Below, one piece after another: positions 34,441 to 43,243 of a DNA stretch of 64,000 bases. The notes under the pieces are model-generated. The model saw only the letters and a list, made by a program, of their open reading frames with translations. It made no database searches and was not told the DNA's origin. Position numbers and translations under genes: made by a program. Positions within the stretch are counted from its first letter, which is position 1. Each line of letters starts with the position of its first letter. The DNA comes from Halorubrum sodomense (GTDB lineage Archaea; Halobacteriota; Halobacteria; Halobacteriales; Haloferacaceae), in the NCBI RefSeq assembly GCF_900111935.1, contig NZ_FOYN01000002.1, forward strand, positions 62,001-126,000, given 5' to 3'.

Positions 34441-35253
34441 ATGGACCGAAGACGCTTCCTCGCCGGAGTGGGAGTCGGAGCCGCGGTCGGCGCCGCAGGC
34501 TGCCTCGGCGGCGACGGGTCGGACCGACCGTTCCCCGACGCCGACTGGCGGGCGGCGGACGGCCTCGACGCGGCGACGCTCGCGGAGCGACACGCCGACG
34601 CGCTCGTCGACGCCGGGGGCGCCACGCTCTCCTCGACGGCGGCGACGAGCCACGACGGCGACGCGGAGCCGAGCCCGTGGCTCCCCTCACAGGAGTACGA
34701 GGCCGCCTACGACCTCGAAAACGGGCGCCAGTACGTGCGACAGGAGGTGACCGAGACCGACGAGCCGGACGTCTCGGAGCTGTACGTCGCCGACTGGACG
34801 GCGTTCATCCGCCGGCGCACCGCCGACGGGACGCGGTACGCCCGCCGGTCGACGGACCGGTCGGCGGCGGCGCTCGAGTCGGCGATGCGCTCGGAGGTGG
34901 CGACCGGGATCCGCGTCGAGGAGGAGACCGAGGGCGGCAAGACGGAGTACGAGGGGCTGAATCTGTGGAACCCGGCGAGCGACGGCGAGGGCGAGGTGCG
35001 CGGCGAGCCGACCGCCCGGTTCACCGCCGACGCCTTCGAGGGGGACCGGAACATCCCCGAGACCGTCGAGACGGCGTCGGCGACCGTTCACGTGTACGAG
35101 TCCGGCGTCGTGCCGCGGCTCGTCCAGTCGTGGGCGGGCGACCACGACGGGCAGTCGGCCACCGTCGACGTCGACATCGACTACCTGGACCTCGGCGCGA
35201 CGGTGTCGGAGCCGGCGTGGGTCGAGACGGCGCGCGAGGAGACGAGCGGCTGA
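34441..35253 (+). CDS. Tat-exported lipoprotein inserted in the RNAP/ribosomal operon
   Basis: 270 residues. DRRRFLAGVG Tat signal and lipobox AAGC place it on the outer face of the membrane. The mature part is acidic with alternating beta strands (QYVRQEVTETD, ELYVADWTAFIRRR, TRYARRSTDRS), resembling the two-domain haloarchaeal lipoproteins of the DUF7537 group as I remember them. It lies between nusA and rps12, where most archaea have only information-processing genes. The gap to rps12 is 204 nt and contains a new promoter. Function unknown; no obvious link to transcription. Confidence 0.75.
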   Translation: MDRRRFLAGVGVGAAVGAAGCLGGDGSDRPFPDADWRAADGLDAATLAERHADALVDAGGATLSSTAATSHDGDAEPSPWLPSQEYEAAYDLENGRQYVRQEVTETDEPDVSELYVADWTAFIRRRTADGTRYARRSTDRSAAALESAMRSEVATGIRVEEETEGGKTEYEGLNLWNPASDGEGEVRGEPTARFTADAFEGDRNIPETVETASATVHVYESGVVPRLVQSWAGDHDGQSATVDVDIDYLDLGATVSEPAWVETAREETSG

Positions 35254-35424
35254 CGCTCGAGGCGTCCGACGGGGATCGAACGACCGGCGCTCTCGTCGGC
35301 TTACCGGCTCAGCGGGAGCGAGCGTCCGTCGTTTTCGATCGCGCCTCCGCGTGAAACACTCTCAGATCCGTCGAGAGGTGCCGCTCGGGGGATCTGAGGC
35401 CGTTTCGCGACGGAGAAAGACGAC

Positions 35425-35434
35425 GCTTAAGTAG
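35425..35434 (+). promoter_or_regulatory. TATA box for rps12-rps7
   Basis: GCTTAAGTAG lies 24-33 nt before the rps12 ATG at 35458, consistent with a leaderless transcript and with a promoter separate from that of the RNAP genes. Confidence 0.6.
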
Positions 35435-35457
35435 CTCCGTTCGGAAGTAGGCGTACG

Positions 35458-35886
35458 ATGGCGAACGGCAAGTACGCGGCCCGTAAGCTCAAAAAGGACC
35501 GGCAGAAGCGCCGCTGGTCCGACTCCGAGTACGCTCGGCGCGAGCGCGGGCTCAAAAAGAAGTCCGACCCCCTGGAGGGTGCCCCGCAGGCGCGCGGCAT
35601 CGTCCTCGAGAAGGTCGGCATCGAGGCAAAGCAGCCGAACTCGGCGATCCGAAAGTGCGTCCGGGTTCAGCTCATCAAAAACGGGAAACAGGTCACCGCG
35701 TTCTGTCCCGGTGACGGCGCGATCTCCTTCATCGACGAGCACGACGAGGTCACGATCGCCGGGATCGGCGGCGCGAAGGGTCGCGCGATGGGCGACCTCT
35801 CCGGCGTCAACTACAAGGTCGAGAAGGTCAACGGCGTGTCGATGATCGAACTGGTTCGCGGCAACGCGGAGAAACCGGTCAGATGA
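35458..35886 (+). CDS. rps12: 30S ribosomal protein S12 (uS12)
   Basis: 142 residues of archaeal/eukaryotic S12 type. The basic N terminus is followed by [26 protein letters not shown] with the Lys/Pro-containing PNSAIRKC loop that reaches the decoding centre, and [20 protein letters not shown]. Usual length. Overlaps rps7 by 4 nt (ATGA). Confidence 0.98.
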   Translation: MANGKYAARKLKKDRQKRRWSDSEYARRERGLKKKSDPLEGAPQARGIVLEKVGIEAKQPNSAIRKCVRVQLIKNGKQVTAFCPGDGAISFIDEHDEVTIAGIGGAKGRAMGDLSGVNYKVEKVNGVSMIELVRGNAEKPVR

Positions 35887-36536
35887 GCGGCGAGGAGACC
35901 GAGGCGCCGTCCGAGGAGGACGTCGCCGCCGACGAGCCGGACCCTGACGCGCCCGCCTCCAGCGAGGCCGCCAACGAGAACGCCAAGCTGTTCGGCGTCT
36001 GGGACGTCACCGAGATCGCCTACGAGGACCCGTCGACGAAGCGCTACATGACCGTGACGCCCATCGCGCACACGATGGGCCGCCACGCGTCCAAGCAGTT
36101 CAAGAAGTCGGAGATCTCGCTGGTCGAACGCCTCATCAACCGTCTGATGCAGACGGACGAGAACACGGGGAAGAAACAGCAGGCGACCCGGATCGTCCGC
36201 GACGCGTTCGACATCGTCCACGAGCGGACCGAGGAGAACCCGGCGCAGATCCTCGTGACGGCCGTCGAGAACGCCGCGCCCCGCGAGGAGACCGTCCGCC
36301 TGAAGTACGGCGGCATCTCCGTCCCGAAGGCGGTCGACGTCGCCCCGCAGCGCCGCGTCGACCAGGCGCTGCTCTTCATTTCGGACGCCGTCGCCAGCGC
36401 GACGTACAAGTCGACGACCTCGGCCGCCGAGGCGCTCGCGAACGAGCTCGTCGCCGCGGCCGACTACGACGCCGAGGGCTCCTACTCCATCTCGCAGAAG
36501 GAGGAGCGCGAACGCGTCGCCGCCGCGGCCCGCTAA
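35883..36536 (+). CDS. rps7: 30S ribosomal protein S7 (uS7)
   Basis: 217 residues. An acidic ~35-residue N-terminal extension typical of halophiles precedes the S7 core: [54 protein letters not shown]. It binds the 3' major domain of 16S rRNA. In many archaea EF-2 follows; here the next gene is a convergent aconitase, so the operon ends here. Confidence 0.98.
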   Translation: MSGEETEAPSEEDVAADEPDPDAPASSEAANENAKLFGVWDVTEIAYEDPSTKRYMTVTPIAHTMGRHASKQFKKSEISLVERLINRLMQTDENTGKKQQATRIVRDAFDIVHERTEENPAQILVTAVENAAPREETVRLKYGGISVPKAVDVAPQRRVDQALLFISDAVASATYKSTTSAAEALANELVAAADYDAEGSYSISQKEERERVAAAAR

Positions 36537-36563
36537 CCCCGTCCCGACCGACGGTCGCTTTCT

Positions 36564-36582
36564 CTCTCCCCGAGAGCTTTTT
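36564..36582 (+). terminator. Terminator of the rps12-rps7 transcript
   Basis: CTCTC-CCC-GAGAG hairpin (36564-36576) followed by CTTTTT, 28 nt after the rps7 stop. Confidence 0.55.
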
Positions 36583-36677
36583 CGCGACGCTCACCGACCG
36601 GTCCGTCCCGATCGGGTCGCCGTCGCGGGTCTCACCGCGAGCGGTGACCCCAGTCCCGTCGATACGGGTCGCTCGCG

Positions 36678-36700
36678 GCGGGAAAAAACGAAAAATCGGG
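36678..36700 (-). terminator. T-rich terminator of the aconitase gene
   Basis: On the minus strand two T-runs (TTTTT and TTTTTT around a CG) occur about 30 nt after the aconitase stop. Archaeal terminators often need only such T-runs. Confidence 0.5.
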
Positions 36701-36726
36701 GTCGATCGGTCGCGTCGACCGCGGGT

Positions 36727-38712
36727 TCAGTCGTCGGCCGGCGCCGCGCCGGAGCCGTCGTCGACGTGCTGCTGTTTGACCCACGAGAGCTTGCCGCCCG
36801 CCGAGAGGATGTCGCGCTCGCGCTCGGAGGCGTCCAGGTCGGCGGTGAACTCCCACTCGCCGTTGACGCTCACGGTGAACTCCTCCTGGCCGGAGGAGAC
36901 GCCCGCGGGCACGTCGTCCAGGATCTCGAGGTCGTCGCCCTGGTCGATCCGCTCGTACGTCTCCTCGTCGATCGCCAGCGGGACGATCCCGAAGTTGAAG
37001 AGGTTCGCCTTGTGGATGCGGGCGAAGCTCTGCGCGAAGACCGCCTCGATGCCGAGGTACATCGGACAGAGCGCGGCGTGTTCGCGCGAGGAGCCCTGGC
37101 CGTAGTTCTCGCCGGCCACGAGGACGCCGCCGTCGGCAGCGAGCGCGCGCTCGGCGAACGTGTCGTCGACGCGCGAGAGCGTGAACTCGGAGAGCTTCTC
37201 GATGTTCGAGCGGAACTTCAGGATGTCCGCCGTCGCCGGGATGATGTGGTCGGTGGTGATGTTGTCCTTCATCTTGAGAAGGGCCTCACCGCCGTCCACG
37301 TCGATGTCGTCTTTGAGCGGCACGTCGCCGATGTTCGGGCCCTTGACGAGGCCGTCGTCGATCGCCTCGTCGGGCGAGATGATGTCGGAGTCGGACCGGC
37401 CCATGCCGGGACCGTACTTCGTCCCCATCTCGAGGCCGGGCGCCTCGAGGTCGCCGAGCTCGTCCGCGAGGTCGCGCGGGTCGACGATCTCGCCGGTGAT
37501 GGCCGCCGCGGTGGCGACCTCGGGCGAGCAGAGGAAGACGGAGTCGTCCTCGATGCCGGAGCGACCCTCGAAGTTGCGGTTGAAGGTGCGCAGCGAGACG
37601 GAGTCGGACGCGGGCACGTGGCCGATGCCGATGCACGCGCCGCAGGTCGCCTCGGAGAAGTTGACGCCGGCCGCCATCATCTCCGCGGTCCAGCCCTCTC
37701 GGGCCAGCATCTCGGACGCCTGCTTGGACCCGGGCGCGACGATCATCTCGGTCCCCTTGGAGACCTCGCGGCCCTCCAGCATCTTCGCGCTGGGGAGGAT
37801 GTCCTCGTAAGCGCCGTTGGTACAGGAGCCGACGATGACCTGCTCGACGTCGGTGCCCTCGTACTCGCTGACGGGGGCGACGTTGTCGGGCATCGATGGC
37901 GCGGCCACGAGCGGTTCGAGCTCGCCGAGGTCGACCTCGATCGTCTCCGCGTACTCCGCGTCGTCGTCGGGCTGGAGGTCGACGTACTCCTCCTCGCGGT
38001 CCTGGCGCGCGAGCCAGTCTCTCGTTTTCTCGTCGGTCGCGAAGATCGAGGAGGTGGCGCCGAGCTCGGTGCCGAGGTTCGTGATCGTGGTCCGCTCCGG
38101 GATCGAGAGCTTCTCGGCGCCGGGGCCGGTGTACTCGAAGATCTTGCCGACGCCGCCCTTGACGGTCAGCTCGCCGAGCAGGTGGAGCGCCACGTCCTTG
38201 GCGGTCGCCCACTCGGGGAGCTCGCCCTCGAGGTGGACGTTGACGACTTCCGGCATCTCGACGTAGTAGGGGCCGCCGCCCATGGCGACGGCGATGTCGA
38301 GGCCGCCGGCGCCGATCGCGAGCTCGCCGAGACCGCCGGGGGTCGGCGTGTGCGAGTCGGAGCCGAGCAGCGTCTTGCCGGGTGCCGCGAAGTTCTCCTT
38401 GTGGACCTGGTGGCAGATGCCGTTGCCGGGCCGAGAGAAGTAGGCGCCGTACGTGCCGGCCGCAGAGCGGAGGAAGCGGTGGTCGTCGGTGTTCTTGAAG
38501 TCGAACTGGTACGTCTGGTGGTCGCAGTACTGCGCGGCCAGCTCCGTCTGGACCTCGTCCAGATCGAGCGCCTCGAACTGGAGCCACACCATCGTCCCCG
38601 TGGTGTCCTGCGTCAGCACCTGGTCGATATCGATGCCGATCTCCTCGCCGGGCGTCAGCTCGCCCTCGACGAGATGGTCATCGAGGATCTTCTCCGTAAT
38701 CGTTTGTCCCAT
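36727..38712 (-). CDS. acnA: Aconitate hydratase
   Basis: 661 residues from the ATG at 38712. A [4Fe-4S] dehydratase: cluster cysteines in GSCTNG and in ATCGACIG, substrate-loop segments GSDSHTPTPGGLGELAIG and GQGSSREHAA. Size and order (domains 1-3, linker, swivelling domain 4) fit the mitochondrial-type aconitase found in haloarchaea, not the longer AcnA/IRP or AcnB. It interconverts citrate and isocitrate in the TCA cycle. TATA box close upstream, so probably leaderless. The symbol acnA is the common haloarchaeal usage. Confidence 0.94.
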   Translation of the reverse strand: MGQTITEKILDDHLVEGELTPGEEIGIDIDQVLTQDTTGTMVWLQFEALDLDEVQTELAAQYCDHQTYQFDFKNTDDHRFLRSAAGTYGAYFSRPGNGICHQVHKENFAAPGKTLLGSDSHTPTPGGLGELAIGAGGLDIAVAMGGGPYYVEMPEVVNVHLEGELPEWATAKDVALHLLGELTVKGGVGKIFEYTGPGAEKLSIPERTTITNLGTELGATSSIFATDEKTRDWLARQDREEEYVDLQPDDDAEYAETIEVDLGELEPLVAAPSMPDNVAPVSEYEGTDVEQVIVGSCTNGAYEDILPSAKMLEGREVSKGTEMIVAPGSKQASEMLAREGWTAEMMAAGVNFSEATCGACIGIGHVPASDSVSLRTFNRNFEGRSGIEDDSVFLCSPEVATAAAITGEIVDPRDLADELGDLEAPGLEMGTKYGPGMGRSDSDIISPDEAIDDGLVKGPNIGDVPLKDDIDVDGGEALLKMKDNITTDHIIPATADILKFRSNIEKLSEFTLSRVDDTFAERALAADGGVLVAGENYGQGSSREHAALCPMYLGIEAVFAQSFARIHKANLFNFGIVPLAIDEETYERIDQGDDLEILDDVPAGVSSGQEEFTVSVNGEWEFTADLDASERERDILSAGGKLSWVKQQHVDDGSGAAPADD

Positions 38713-38736
38713 ATCACGCGGAGATGGCTCTCCCGT

Positions 38737-38747
38737 GAATATAAAAC
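38737..38747 (-). promoter_or_regulatory. TATA box of the aconitase gene
   Basis: Minus strand GTTTTATATTC, 25-35 nt upstream of the ATG at 38712; a clear haloarchaeal promoter. Confidence 0.65.
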
Positions 38748-38873
38748 CCGCGAGTTTCACGAAGATCGACCGTGTTAGATCCCGTGATCCAGCAACATTC
38801 GCTGCGATCTCGACGTGACACCACGCACCGTGAAATGCGTAGCCGTTCCGAGTATTTTAGGTCATTAAACGTC

Positions 38874-38899
38874 TGAAACGGCGTAAATCGACCGTTTCA
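38874..38899. promoter_or_regulatory. Inverted repeat between acnA and the dUTPase-like gene
   Basis: TGAAACGG (38874-38881) and CCGTTTCA (38892-38899) are perfect complements with a 10-bp spacer, about 90 nt upstream of the plus-strand start at 38988. A spacing of one helical turn between arms suits a dimeric DNA-binding protein. Confidence 0.4.
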
Positions 38900-38987
38900 A
38901 CGGTCCCGGCGAGACCGGCCGCTTCCGGTCCGATCGGCGCGGCGCGCGTCCGACACCGTTTAGCGTCGCCCGCGGTTCCGGACGCCC

Positions 38988-39461
38988 ATGTTCGACTCGG
39001 GAGCCGCGGTCACGGCGGCGCTGGAGGCGGCCGGCGCCGACCTCGACGACGCGCAGCGACAGCCGAACGGCGTCGACCTCACCGTCGACGCGGTGTTCGC
39101 ACAGACCGAACCGGGCCGGCTCGGGCGCGACGGGAAGCGCGTGGGCGAGCGCCGGGAGCTGGAGCCCAGAGGCGACTGCTACCGGCTCGAACGCGGGAGC
39201 TACGTCGTGCGGTACGGCGAACCGGTTCGGATCCCGGCGGGCCGGATCGGGTTCGTCCTCCCGCGCTCGACGCTGCTGCGGAACGCCTGTACCCTCGACA
39301 CCGCGGTGTGGGACGCGGGCTACGAGGGCGTCGGGGAGGGACGGCTCGACGTGGGGCACCCGATCGAGATCGAACCGGGCGCGCGGATCGCGCAGCTCGT
39401 CCTCGCCGAGGCCGACCACGAGGGGACGTACGACGGCGCGTACCAAGAAGAGAATCTCTGA
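38988..39461 (+). CDS. dCTP deaminase/dUTPase-family protein
   Basis: 157 residues. Trimeric dUTPase fold: GVDLTVDAVF early, PRSTLLRNACTLDTAVWDAGYEG (the PRSS-like substrate loop plus Asp-x-Gly-Tyr), EPGARIAQLVLAE, and a C-terminal Gly/acidic arm. The PRS motif and A-x-D-A-G-Y suit a dUTP diphosphatase or dCTP deaminase; the family cannot be split confidently by eye. It keeps dUTP low. Monocistronic. Confidence 0.8.
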   Translation: MFDSGAAVTAALEAAGADLDDAQRQPNGVDLTVDAVFAQTEPGRLGRDGKRVGERRELEPRGDCYRLERGSYVVRYGEPVRIPAGRIGFVLPRSTLLRNACTLDTAVWDAGYEGVGEGRLDVGHPIEIEPGARIAQLVLAEADHEGTYDGAYQEENL

Positions 39462-39515
39462 GCGGCGGTGCGGGCCGGCCGCGCTCGGGAGAGCGATCGA
39501 GGGGCGGCGGGTCGC

Positions 39516-39890
39516 CTACGCCCCGTCCCAGTCGCCGCCGACGCGGTCGATCCCCATCATGTCCTCGCCGGCGTGTTCGGTGAAGACGACCTTACAGTTC
39601 GGCTCGGGGACGCCGAGCGCCTCGACGGCCCGCCCCATCACCGCCAGCGCGAACGCGCGCTTGTACTCGAACGGGCGTCCCCCGCGGATCTCGGCGTCGA
39701 GGAACAGGAGCGGCCCCTCGACCGCCCGGCCGATCGCCATCGCCGAGGGGTCGTATTCGGCGATCGTCACCGCGACGTGGCCGGCCGTCGTCTCCATCTC
39801 CTCGGTGTACCGCTCGGTGACGAACGCGACGAACGACTCCCGTTCCGCCGGCGACAGCGACAGCGTCGTCGCGAACTGTAACAGCGGCAT
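39516..39890 (-). CDS. Tautomerase-superfamily (MIF/4-OT-like) protein
   Basis: 124 residues. Begins Met-Pro, so Pro1 after Met removal can serve as the catalytic N-terminal base of the tautomerase superfamily. The length of ~120 residues with a repeated beta-alpha-beta pattern (MPLLQFATTLSLS..., then FEYKRAFALAVMGRAVEALG and NCKVVFTEH) fits the MIF/CHMI-like single chain. The substrate is unknown. Confidence 0.65.
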   Translation of the reverse strand: MPLLQFATTLSLSPAERESFVAFVTERYTEEMETTAGHVAVTIAEYDPSAMAIGRAVEGPLLFLDAEIRGGRPFEYKRAFALAVMGRAVEALGVPEPNCKVVFTEHAGEDMMGIDRVGGDWDGA

Positions 39891-40231
39891 ACCCGCGACT
39901 CGGTCCGAAAGGACTTCGCACTGTCGGCCGCGCGGGCGTGACGCGTCGAACCGCGGCGACGCGAGCGAGTCGCTCGGCGAGTAAAGGAACGAACGGCGCG
40001 CCCGTGCCGGGAAAAGGTGGCACGAGCGCGTCGTTCTGTAGGTCCCCGCTGACGCTTCGGCCCTCCAAGCGAAGCGTCACCTGAAACAAGCGGTGGTAAC
40101 CACTTAAGGGTGCCGGGGGCGGCAGATCTGTGGTATTAGTTTCCGGCAATCCGTTCACAACAGCTCGCTAATTAGAACACCGAAACCGCACGACAGCGTC
40201 TACTCCGGACGGTCAGAGGGGTTCGTCCGCG
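39891..40231. promoter_or_regulatory. Intergenic region with 10-bp inverted repeat
   Basis: TGACGCTTCG (40050-40059) and CGAAGCGTCA (40070-40079) are perfect complements around a 10-nt loop. A TATA-like CACTTAAGG lies at 40101-40110 and an AT-rich island at 40165-40180 (GCTAATTAGAAC). Both neighbours are on the minus strand, so the hairpin could end the monooxygenase transcript or regulate the tautomerase gene. Confidence 0.4.
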
Positions 40232-41596
40232 CTACTGCCGGGCGGGGTGGTCCGCCCGGAGTCCCGTCTGTCCCTCGCCGAGGAGCCGCTCCCGGAGGGT
40301 CTCGCCCGGGGGTTCGGCGTCCGCCTCCGGGACGAGGCCGCGCTCGCGCAGTTCCGGCACGACGAGATCGACGAAGTCGACGAGCGAGTCGGGGCGGACG
40401 ACCTCCTTGACGTTGAAGCCGTGGACGCCGACCTCCTCGTGCCAGCGCCGGAGTTCGTCGGCCACGTGTTCGGGAGTCCCGACGATCTTCGGCGAGGTGG
40501 TGCCGAGCCCGCAGAACTCCGCGACCTCGCGGACCGTCCACTCGCGGTCGGGCTGGGCCTTCGTGAACGCGTTCATCGTTCCCTGGATCGCGTCCGTCTC
40601 GATGTGTTCGACCTTCCGGTCGGGGTCGAGTTCGGACAGGTCCATGTCGAGGAATCCGGACAGCAGCGCGAGCGTCGCCTCGACGTCCACGTGCCGCTTG
40701 TACTCCTCGTACTTCGCCTCCGCGAGCGCCTGCGTCTCCCCGACGACCGGGACCACGCCGATGAAGAATCGGAGGCTCTCCGGGTCGCGGCCGGCGTCGG
40801 CCGCGCGGGACTTCACGTCGTCCATGTACTCGACGACGCCCTCCTCGGTCGGCTGGCTGGCGAAGACCGCCTCGGCGTTGCGCGCGGCGAACGACCGCCC
40901 GTAGTCGGAGGAGCCCGCCTGGTAAACGACGGGCGTGCGCTGGGGCGACGGCTCGCAGCCGTGCGGCCCCGGCACCGAGAAGTGGTCGCCCTCGTGGTCG
41001 ATCGCGTGTACCTTCTCCGGATCGCTGTACCGGCCGGCCTCGCGGTCGACCTCGACCGCGCCGTCCTCCCAGGAGTCCTCCCACAGCGCGTAACAGACGT
41101 CGAGGAACTCGTCGGCGCGGTCGTACCGGGTCTCCTTGTCCATCCGCTCGTCGAGGCCGAGGTTCGCCGCGGCCGACTCCAGGTAGGAGGTGACGACGTT
41201 GATCGCGATCCGGCCGTCGGTGAGGTGATCGAGCGTCGAGAACTCCCGCGCGAGCTGGTAGGGGTGGTTGTACGTCGTCGAGCGCGTCACCGCGAACCCG
41301 AGGTCGTCGGTGACCTCGGCCATCGCGGGCACGACGAGCTGCGGATCGTTCGCGGGCGTCTGGACCGCCCGCTCGACGGCGACCTCCCGGTCGTCGCCGT
41401 ACACGTCGTAGACCCCGCGCACGTCCGCGAAGAACACGGCGTCGAAGCCGCCGCGCTCGGCGGTCCGCGCGACCTCCGTCCAGTACCCGCGGTCGGCGTA
41501 GTCCGCCGACCGGTCGCCGGGGAACCGCCACGACCCGGGCGAGACGTGCTCGACCGAGGCCATGGTGAAGAGGTTGAGGTGTAGGTGATCGGACAC
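40232..41596 (-). CDS. LLM-class flavin-dependent monooxygenase (NtaA/SnaA/DszA type)
   Basis: 454 residues, the length of the NtaA/SnaA/DszA branch rather than bacterial luciferase proper. LNLFTMASVEHVSPGSWRFP opens the TIM barrel; TTYNHPYQLAREFSTLDHLTDGRIAINVVTS is the family hallmark; QAGSSDYGRSFAARNAEAVF is the flavin-phosphate region. It uses reduced FMN supplied by a partner reductase to oxygenate a sulphur- or nitrogen-containing substrate such as a sulphonate or chelator. No reductase or sulphur genes adjoin, so the substrate cannot be named. Confidence 0.88.
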   Translation of the reverse strand: MSDHLHLNLFTMASVEHVSPGSWRFPGDRSADYADRGYWTEVARTAERGGFDAVFFADVRGVYDVYGDDREVAVERAVQTPANDPQLVVPAMAEVTDDLGFAVTRSTTYNHPYQLAREFSTLDHLTDGRIAINVVTSYLESAAANLGLDERMDKETRYDRADEFLDVCYALWEDSWEDGAVEVDREAGRYSDPEKVHAIDHEGDHFSVPGPHGCEPSPQRTPVVYQAGSSDYGRSFAARNAEAVFASQPTEEGVVEYMDDVKSRAADAGRDPESLRFFIGVVPVVGETQALAEAKYEEYKRHVDVEATLALLSGFLDMDLSELDPDRKVEHIETDAIQGTMNAFTKAQPDREWTVREVAEFCGLGTTSPKIVGTPEHVADELRRWHEEVGVHGFNVKEVVRPDSLVDFVDLVVPELRERGLVPEADAEPPGETLRERLLGEGQTGLRADHPARQ

Positions 41597-41723
41597 GGTC
41601 CCGCGTACGCGCTCCGGGGTAATACGGGCACAGGAAGTGGCGGCACTTGTCGCGGTCGCGGACGGGGCGGCCCGCTCGACGGGGACTGCGGCCGCCGCCG
41701 CACTCGGCTCGGCGGGGGTCGCC

Positions 41724-42131
41724 CTACGCCGAGACCGACTCCGGCGAGGAGACGTACGCGGCGAAGTCGGAGGTGGTGATGATACCGATCGGCGCGTCGC
41801 CGTCGACGACCGGCACGTGGTGGAAGCCGTGTTCGAGCATCGTCGCGGCGACCGCCGACACGTCGTCCTGCGCGCCCGCCGTGATCGGGTCGGCGGTCAT
41901 GTACCGCTCGACGGTCGTCTCCGCCTTCGGCTGGCTCTTCGCGACGATGTCGACGAAGTCCGTCGAGGTTAAGATTCCGACGAGGTCGCCGTCGCCGTCG
42001 ACGACCAGCACCGAGCTGATGTCGTTCTCCAGCAGCACGGCGGCCGCGTCCTCGACCAGCGTGTCCGGCGTCACCGTGTGGAGGTCCGTCGACATCAGCC
42101 GCGCCACGAAGACGTCTTCGATCTCGTCCAT
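41724..42131 (-). CDS. CBS-pair protein
   Basis: 135 residues consisting of two CBS domains only (VARLMSTDLHTVTPDTLVEDAA... and VERYMTADPITAGAQDDVSAVA...), each ending in the typical LVGILTSTDFVDIV or PIGIITTSDFAAYV. It senses adenosine nucleotides or similar ligands. No output domain, so it must act through a partner. TATA/start normal. Confidence 0.9.
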   Translation of the reverse strand: MDEIEDVFVARLMSTDLHTVTPDTLVEDAAAVLLENDISSVLVVDGDGDLVGILTSTDFVDIVAKSQPKAETTVERYMTADPITAGAQDDVSAVAATMLEHGFHHVPVVDGDAPIGIITTSDFAAYVSSPESVSA

Positions 42132-42165
42132 ACCGGAAAGACCCGCTCTCGCCGTATAAGCGTTC

Positions 42166-43122
42166 TCACAGGTATCGCGAGAGCCCGGACTGCCGGCGCG
42201 GGCCGTCCCCGTCGGGCGCGGCGACCCACGCGGTCCGCTCGTCTCGGAGGCCCCCCCTGTCCGCGTCCGGCGGGTCGGCGGGCTCGAAGGCGGGACAGCC
42301 GCTCCCGCACTCTCGGCCGGGGTCGACCACGCGGTCGAACTGCGCGCATCGCGGACGCCCGTCTGCGGTCGCCTCGCCGTGCGCGCACGCCGGCGGCTCG
42401 GGGCGCCACCCCTTCCCGTACGCGCGCTCCGCGATCCGGCGCCGCTTGCGCGCCTTCGCCGCCGGGTCGACGAGCGCGACGTCCGTGCGGGAGGGGCGCT
42501 CCGCGCGTATCTCGACGCCGGGCGCGTCCGGGTCGAGCGGCGTCGGCTCGCGGACCACCTCGCGCTCGCTCGTCTCCGGATCGAACCGCCAGACTCCGAC
42601 CGCGTCGGGGATCCGATTGAGGTGCGCGCGGGTGACGTAGGAGGCGGTCGCGAGGACGACGCGGTCGAAGAGGCCGAGCGCGACGTCGTACCGTAGCTGC
42701 GCCTCCAGGTCGCCCGGCGTCCCGAGGTCGGGCTTGTTCTCGATCGCGGTGACCTCGCCGACCCAGTCGTCCGGGTAGCGCGCGGTCGCGCGCACGACCT
42801 CCCGCCCGTTCCGCCGCTCGCGTTCGAGGTAGCCGACCTCGGCCGCGCGGTCGACGACGGCGGCGGCCCGGTCTGCGGGGAGGTCGAACGCGTCGGCGAC
42901 GGGGACGGCCTCGCCGGGCCCGACGGGGGCCTCGATGGCCGGGTCGGGGATGCGCTCGGCGCTGATCGCGGCGCGGTCGTCGAAGTCAGGGCCGGGAGAC
43001 AGCAGACAGACGTCGACGATGCGCGCCCCCGGCGTCTCGACGCCCGCGCCGAGCTGGCGGGCGACGACGCGGTCGGGGGATTCGAGCGCGGCGCAAAGCG
43101 CCAGCTCGAACCGGTACTCCAT
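42166..43122 (-). CDS. Conserved haloarchaeal protein with nuclease-like core (DUF5787-like)
   Basis: 318 residues from the ATG at 43122 (the frame is open upstream but basic). FELALCAALESPDRVVARQLGAG starts it. A wHTH-like segment (about 75-115) precedes AIENKPDLGTPGDLEAQLRYDVALGLFDRVVLAT, which resembles a PD-(D/E)xK nuclease core with the ENK in place of D/E-x-K. Four Cys near the C terminus (PPACAHGE, RCAQFDRV, GRECGSGCPAF) may bind zinc or iron. Possibly a DNA-acting enzyme; the biochemical role is unproven. Confidence 0.65.
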   Translation of the reverse strand: MEYRFELALCAALESPDRVVARQLGAGVETPGARIVDVCLLSPGPDFDDRAAISAERIPDPAIEAPVGPGEAVPVADAFDLPADRAAAVVDRAAEVGYLERERRNGREVVRATARYPDDWVGEVTAIENKPDLGTPGDLEAQLRYDVALGLFDRVVLATASYVTRAHLNRIPDAVGVWRFDPETSEREVVREPTPLDPDAPGVEIRAERPSRTDVALVDPAAKARKRRRIAERAYGKGWRPEPPACAHGEATADGRPRCAQFDRVVDPGRECGSGCPAFEPADPPDADRGGLRDERTAWVAAPDGDGPRRQSGLSRYL

Positions 43123-43243
43123 GTGTGCGGCAGGGGCGCCGCGGGCTAAAGCGCGTCGGCGGTCGCCCTCCCGACCGTCCGCCGATACCGATGCGCCTTC
43201 CCCCGGTCGAAACCGGTATTCCCCGCCGGCCCCTACGGCGACC

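Noticed and set aside
36766-38778. 670-codon plus-strand frame opposite aconitase
   Set aside because: Antisense shadow; aconitase motifs are complete on the minus strand.
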